In this document: in pieces, positions 7,352-11,022 of the stretch
Position numbering within the stretch: the first letter of the stretch is position 1
How the letters are laid out: every line of letters begins with the position of its first letter
Assembly: GCA_937903155.1 (NCBI GenBank)
Contig: CALCZU010000061.1
Location: forward strand, 1-11,022
Origin: an uncultured Bdellovibrionales bacterium
Lineage (GTDB): Bacteria; Bdellovibrionota; FAC87; UBA2466
Direction of reading: 5' to 3'
Length of the DNA stretch: 11,022 nucleotides
The notes under the pieces: model-generated
What the model was told of the DNA's origin: nothing
Seen by the model: the letters and a program-made list of their open reading frames with translations, nothing else
Databases searched by the model: none
Program-made: the position numbers and the translations under genes

Positions 7352-7453
7352 ATGAATTTTAAACACAAAACCATGAATCAAAACGAAACACAGCCTTATG
7401 AAGTACTTAATAAGAACGTTTCTCTCATATGTAATTGCTCTAAACCTTTTTAA
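7352..7453 (+). CDS. Possible 33-residue leader ORF overlapping the GH31 start
   Basis: GAGGA at 7339-7343 stands about eight bases before ATG 7352, a much better ribosome site than the one before the GH31 ATG at 7398. The frame runs 33 codons to TAA 7451-7453 and overlaps the GH31 signal-peptide coding region in another frame. The product is N- and K-rich with two cysteines near the end (SLICNCSKPF) and has no recognisable family. It may act only as a translated leader that opens the GH31 start by coupling, or it may be chance. Confidence 0.3.
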   Translation: MNFKHKTMNQNETQPYEVLNKNVSLICNCSKPF

Positions 7454-10103
7454 TTCTCCAGCATCTGCTGGGACTTTAAATATTCAGCCGGCAGGAAGGC
7501 CGCTTGTCTGTACTCGAGTGTTCGAAAAGCTGACTCTCAATGCAGATCATGACAACGTCGCCTTCGTTCCGCAGGTCCGAGAGCCCAATACGCCTCGCAT
7601 TCCGCGGCTCAAGTTTCAATCGCACCGCGGACGTTTAGTGATTGAGATTGTCGACAACGATATGCTCCGCTTCGAGTGGAGTGCCAACCAGGGCCTCCCT
7701 CCGGATTCGGATCCGATCTACAGCTCTCCCTTAACTCATAAAAAAGTGTACGAGGGCCCTACCGAGGTCAATATCACTCGCAATGGAACTCTTCTCGAAA
7801 CGCCGACGATGATTATTGATATCGATCCCAACGATTTAGGATTTACTATCTTCGATAAGAGAAAAAACCAAATCATCGCCTCCATTCGCCCAGACGATCT
7901 CAATAGCCCTTACAAACGCATCGCCATCGACAACACCGGAATGCAAGATCCCGACATCGAAGGCATCGGTGCGATGCCGAGAAGCGCCAACACTCTTGAT
8001 TCCGGCTGGAAGCGACATAGTTTTACCGTTCCCAATTCATTCGGAAATGGAATGACGAATTTTGATTACAACGCAGCTCCAACGACGAGCCAACTTCCCG
8101 CGGCATTTTTTCACAACGGAAAAAATAATTACGGATTGATGGTCGACAACCCACTAAAAACCGAGTGGTTTTTTGCCAATCCAAATCATGGAAGTATCGG
8201 AATGTGGGGAGACTATCCGAGGCTCTATTTAATTTTAGGCGAGAATAATCCCGACATTCACCGCAAATTCATGGGACTGCAGGGGCACCCTTCTCTCCCA
8301 CCGAAGCACATGATGGGTTGGGGCCTTTCAAAGTTTGGTTATCGGAACTGGACAGAAATGTTTAATGACTTAAGAGAGCTCGAACAGGCAGGGATTCCTC
8401 TGCCGCGAACAGTATATCTCGATCTCCAATGGTTTGGAGAAAGTTTCAAAGTCGCTGGCAAACCACAGCCCTCTGACAATGAACCCAGTCGGATGGGAAA
8501 TGTCGATTGGGACAGACGACCCGATAAATTTCCGCACCCTGAAGAAACCATTGCCTGGCTTAAAGCGCGCGGAATTGAACTCATTCCAATTCACGAAAGC
8601 TATGTCCGAAAAGACACTGCAGATTTTGCGCATATGGCAGCAAACGGATATTTTGTCAAAAATTCTGACGGAACTCCCGTGATTATCGAAGCCAGTAAAG
8701 GCGGATTTTGGAAGTTTGATGCCGCGATGATGGATTGGTCCAATCCGGATGCTCGCAAATACTGGTTTGATACGCGCCTTTTAGCTTTAGCAAAATTAGG
8801 AATGCATAATTACTGGTTAGATCTCGGCGATCCCGAGATGTATAACGACAAAGGAATTTATCGCGGAGCTGACGGACAAGGCCACTCGCACGCCGACAAT
8901 CACAATCTCTATAACAATCTCTGGGTTCAAGGAATTGAAGAAGGGTACCGACGCCACAATATTAATGCTCGTCCCGTCACGGTTTCTCGTGCGATGACTT
9001 TGGGACCCAAAGGAATGAATTGGAGTGGAGACATCAACGGTAGTCCCGAATCAATGAAAGCCCATATCCGAGAAGCACTGGATGCTTCGTGGGCCGGGCA
9101 ATATTTTTACGGCTCGGACTCCGGCGGCTTCTGGCGACGTTGGCCCGACTGGAGAATCGGACAGCTTTATACCCGTTGGCTCGTCACGACTCTCTACGGA
9201 GGAGAAATCCCTGCGAAAGTTCACGTCTTTAATCTTTTTGATGACCAGCAATATCTACCGACGCGAATTGGGGAACTCGAAAGTCATCGAGAGGCCCTCG
9301 CTGAAAGAGACGCTATGGCGCCTTATTACTATTCACTGGCCTGGGACGCCCACTTAAACGGAGCGCCGTTGCGTTCTTCTCCGTCGTTTTACAATCAAAC
9401 GGACTATGGCCTAAAGGGTTTTAGCCAGTTTATCGTCGGAAGAAATGATCTTTTAGTTGCGCCGAGTATCGAAATCGATGAAGCCGTTAGAAATGTTCGC
9501 CTTCCTTCAGGCCATGATTGGGTTCACTATGAAACCCATCAATCTTATTCGGGTGGGCAAATCGTTTACGATGTACCGACTCGCACTCGGGATGGAAAGT
9601 TTCGACCGCCTCTCTTTGCACGAGCAGGAGCCATGTTTCCACGAACGGAGCAGGAGCGTGCGACGATTGAACGCAATAAAAATTATATTCCGCCGGTCAA
9701 TCACGACTTTATTTTGAGAGTTTTTCCATCGGAAGTCCGTTCTTCGTTTAAACATTTTGAAGACGATGGCGTCACGCGAGACTTTGAAAACGGCGAAGTG
9801 AGAATCACGGACATCGCTCAACAGAAAAGTGGAAAAACGATGACCGTGGATATCGAACCTTCGCAAGGGTCTTACAAAGGGGCGCCTGAAGAAAGACGTT
9901 ACAAAATCGAGTTCGCGACTCAAGAGCTAGACGTCGACAAAGTTTACATCAATGGGCATGAACTTCTCCGCTGTACCAACCCTCAAGAGTTTGGAACGTG
10001 GCACGAGGGATATCTCGTCGATTCGACTACAAAGAAAATCATCGTAAAAACCGGGCTTATGCACCACAGTTGGAAAAAATCATTCTCTGTCGTGTTACGC
10101 TAA
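7398..10103 (+). CDS. Exported glycoside hydrolase family 31 enzyme (alpha-glucosidase or alpha-xylosidase type)
   Basis: The enzyme should hydrolyse terminal alpha-linked sugars outside the cytoplasm; the exact sugar cannot be told from sequence. Residues 1-24 are a signal peptide with cleavage after ASA. An N-terminal beta-sandwich (about 50-290) precedes the (beta/alpha)8 barrel, which opens at PKHMMGWGLSKFGY (302-315). WLDLGDPE (473-480) carries the nucleophile D475, in the place of the family's W-x-D-M-N-E. MNWSGDINGSPESM carries the acid/base D545 in the W-x-G-D pattern. YGSDSGGFWRRW, further on, is the conserved D-x-G-G-F region. After the barrel come LFARAGAMFP (about 739-748) and HFEDDGVTRDFENG (about 786-799), typical of the C-terminal beta domains. 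The 901 residues are at the long end for bacterial GH31, in part because of the export signal and N-terminal extension. ATG 7398 is the first start after an in-frame stop (7374-7376) and gives a perfect signal peptide, though its ribosome site is weak. It probably forms an operon with the upstream unknown protein. Its TAA overlaps the stop codon of the convergent PAP2 gene. Confidence 0.93.
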   Translation: MKYLIRTFLSYVIALNLFNSPASAGTLNIQPAGRPLVCTRVFEKLTLNADHDNVAFVPQVREPNTPRIPRLKFQSHRGRLVIEIVDNDMLRFEWSANQGLPPDSDPIYSSPLTHKKVYEGPTEVNITRNGTLLETPTMIIDIDPNDLGFTIFDKRKNQIIASIRPDDLNSPYKRIAIDNTGMQDPDIEGIGAMPRSANTLDSGWKRHSFTVPNSFGNGMTNFDYNAAPTTSQLPAAFFHNGKNNYGLMVDNPLKTEWFFANPNHGSIGMWGDYPRLYLILGENNPDIHRKFMGLQGHPSLPPKHMMGWGLSKFGYRNWTEMFNDLRELEQAGIPLPRTVYLDLQWFGESFKVAGKPQPSDNEPSRMGNVDWDRRPDKFPHPEETIAWLKARGIELIPIHESYVRKDTADFAHMAANGYFVKNSDGTPVIIEASKGGFWKFDAAMMDWSNPDARKYWFDTRLLALAKLGMHNYWLDLGDPEMYNDKGIYRGADGQGHSHADNHNLYNNLWVQGIEEGYRRHNINARPVTVSRAMTLGPKGMNWSGDINGSPESMKAHIREALDASWAGQYFYGSDSGGFWRRWPDWRIGQLYTRWLVTTLYGGEIPAKVHVFNLFDDQQYLPTRIGELESHREALAERDAMAPYYYSLAWDAHLNGAPLRSSPSFYNQTDYGLKGFSQFIVGRNDLLVAPSIEIDEAVRNVRLPSGHDWVHYETHQSYSGGQIVYDVPTRTRDGKFRPPLFARAGAMFPRTEQERATIERNKNYIPPVNHDFILRVFPSEVRSSFKHFEDDGVTRDFENGEVRITDIAQQKSGKTMTVDIEPSQGSYKGAPEERRYKIEFATQELDVDKVYINGHELLRCTNPQEFGTWHEGYLVDSTTKKIIVKTGLMHHSWKKSFSVVLR

Positions 10104-10873
10104 AGCGCTCGGAAAAGACTGAGTTGGACCCCTTCATTTCCAATCGGAAGCAGCATGAATTTCGTCGTCGTCGATTCTTTTTTGTGTAACCAAGGAACTA
10201 AAATCCCGACACTGGCTCCGACAAGTCCGCCTACAATGACGTCTGTGTAAAAATGAGTTCCTCCGGCGACTCGTCCCAACCCCATCGCGGTTGCCAGCAC
10301 CCCCGTTGCAATCCAAGGCAGAGCCCCAAGATCATGACGAAAGTTCAAAGTCATTGCGGCTCCCGCAAGGGCTGACACAAACGTGGAAGTGTGCCCTGAA
10401 TAAAATGAGAGGTAACCTTCATTATCATTTGCCCACTCTCCCGAATAAGCGAGGGGCACCGGTCGTTGAACCAAAAATTTCACAACCGTCACAAGCGCCG
10501 AATTGACTGCCAAAACTTCCGCAAAAACCACGGTATCCTCCAATAAGACAGAATTCCATCCGACATCGAAATATTCATAAATGAGAGGTCCTATGATCGC
10601 AGACGTCACCATAAAGTCCGTCGCACGTCTGGCAAAAACGCTGTTATTGCCGACGGCAGGTCTATCAAATGAATTGATTTCATCGGGATTACAGGGGCAG
10701 CGACGATTGATAAGCCCCGGCGCGCAAAGATAGGGAATCGCACTAATAAGGCTCGTCGCCGCAATTACCGTTCCGTCGATGGCAGGCGAAATCTGGTAAA
10801 CCGAGCGGGCTTCTTTGGCATTGAGCTCGAAACAGAGACAAAAAAGGACTAAGGCAAATTGTTTAAATTTCAT
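10100..10873 (-). CDS. PAP2-family membrane phosphatase with a variant first motif
   Basis: The 257-residue protein belongs to the PAP2/acid phosphatase-haloperoxidase superfamily, whose members remove phosphate from lipid phosphates such as phosphatidic acid or undecaprenyl pyrophosphate at the outer face of the inner membrane. Motif 2 is YSGH (158-161, with H161) and motif 3 is GR-x5-H-x3-D (R201, H207, D211); spacing between them is normal. Motif 1, normally K-x6-R-P, reads K132-FLVQRP-V139-P140: the phosphate-binding arginine is replaced by valine, although R137 lies two residues earlier. An N-terminal signal peptide or anchor (FALVLFCLCFELNA) is followed by several hydrophobic helices, and an unusual loop carries C50, C59 and C61. 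ATG 10873 matches the signal peptide start; the upstream ribosome site is weak. The gene ends with TAG 10102-10100 inside the GH31 stop. A short inverted repeat lies about 30 bases upstream. Lipid or cell-wall carrier phosphatase is the most likely role; the substrate is unknown. Confidence 0.85.
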   Translation of the reverse strand: MKFKQFALVLFCLCFELNAKEARSVYQISPAIDGTVIAATSLISAIPYLCAPGLINRRCPCNPDEINSFDRPAVGNNSVFARRATDFMVTSAIIGPLIYEYFDVGWNSVLLEDTVVFAEVLAVNSALVTVVKFLVQRPVPLAYSGEWANDNEGYLSFYSGHTSTFVSALAGAAMTLNFRHDLGALPWIATGVLATAMGLGRVAGGTHFYTDVIVGGLVGASVGILVPWLHKKESTTTKFMLLPIGNEGVQLSLFRAL

Positions 10874-10902
10874 TTATAAACTCTATTCAACGGATGCCCC
10901 TT

Positions 10903-10921
10903 CTGACAACCTCAATGTCAG
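10903..10921. promoter_or_regulatory. Inverted repeat upstream of the PAP2 gene, possible operator
   Basis: CTGACA (10903-10908) and TGTCAG (10916-10921) are exact inverted repeats separated by seven bases, about 30 bases before the PAP2 start codon. The position suits a repressor operator or a structured leader. No T run follows in either direction, so it is not a typical terminator. Confidence 0.35.
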
Positions 10922-10939
10922 GCGAGTTCATGCGTCGCA

Positions 10940-11022
10940 CTAAGGAAACATTTTGTTGAAGTGTTTTGTCAGAGTCGCTTGGTTCAAAGAACGAGGATAG
11001 ATCGCAAATTTAGCGACGGAAC
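10940..11022 (-). CDS. Possible C-terminal end of a minus-strand gene (partial)
   Basis: From the right edge, one minus-strand frame stays open for 26 codons and ends at TAG 10942-10940. The residues (KFAIYPRSLNQATLTKHFNKMFP at the end, given here only as an impression of composition) look protein-like and would place a gene upstream of PAP2 in the same direction. A plus-strand frame is also open over part of the same bases, so the call is weak and no family can be named. Confidence 0.25.
   Translation of the reverse strand, partial: SVAKFAIYPRSLNQATLTKHFNKMFP

Noticed and set aside
9507..9923. 138-codon minus-strand ORF inside the GH31 gene
   Set aside because: It is fully antisense to conserved GH31 C-terminal domains and its composition (R, F and S rich) is typical of an antisense shadow.
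1..11022. CRISPR array or long tandem repeats
   Set aside because: No regularly spaced repeat of more than about ten bases was seen by eye anywhere in the window.

Overview
The window reads as an accessory or junction segment of a Gram-negative chromosome of moderate GC. Three proteins carry Sec-type signal peptides (a large cysteine-containing protein of unknown function, a GH31 glycosidase and a PAP2-type phosphatase). This style of large secreted orphan protein, together with the composition, recalls Bdellovibrionota (Bdellovibrio-like bacteria). That placement is an impression from protein style only; there is no rRNA or marker gene to test it.

Layout. Bases 1-47 encode the last 14 residues of what looks like an IS30-family transposase, followed by sequence that may hold the end of the element. 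Bases 243-2984 (+) encode a complete 913-residue MmeI-family (Type IIL) restriction-modification enzyme, with nuclease, adenine methyltransferase and target-recognition parts in one chain. Facing it on the minus strand are a small helical protein (2976-3200), a compact XRE-type DNA-binding protein (3336-3533) and a two-pass membrane coiled-coil protein (3819-4526). Between the last two, 3534-3818 is ambiguous: a basic 54-codon ORF with a plausible ribosome site lies on the plus strand, and an open stretch lies opposite it in the same frame as both minus-strand neighbours.

From 4754 onward the window looks like settled host sequence. A divergent intergenic region (4527-4753) leads into a probable two-gene plus-strand operon: an 859-residue exported protein with no domain I recognise, then a 901-residue exported GH31 alpha-glycosidase with both catalytic aspartates visible. 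A convergent PAP2-family membrane phosphatase (10100-10873, minus) ends inside the stop codon of the GH31 gene. The last 149 bases hold a short inverted repeat in front of the PAP2 gene and possibly the C-terminal end of another minus-strand gene.

How the parts fit. The left third looks like an IS-flanked defence module: a single-chain restriction-modification enzyme with small unknown ORFs and a possible regulator beside it. The right two thirds look like cell-envelope or nutrient-acquisition functions: extracytoplasmic glycoside cleavage, an unknown exported partner and a phosphatase. I see no CRISPR array, tRNA or rRNA. The least explained elements are the 859-residue protein, the 3534-3818 region, the 33-codon leader ORF in front of GH31 and the G/T-rich leader at 4701-4750.
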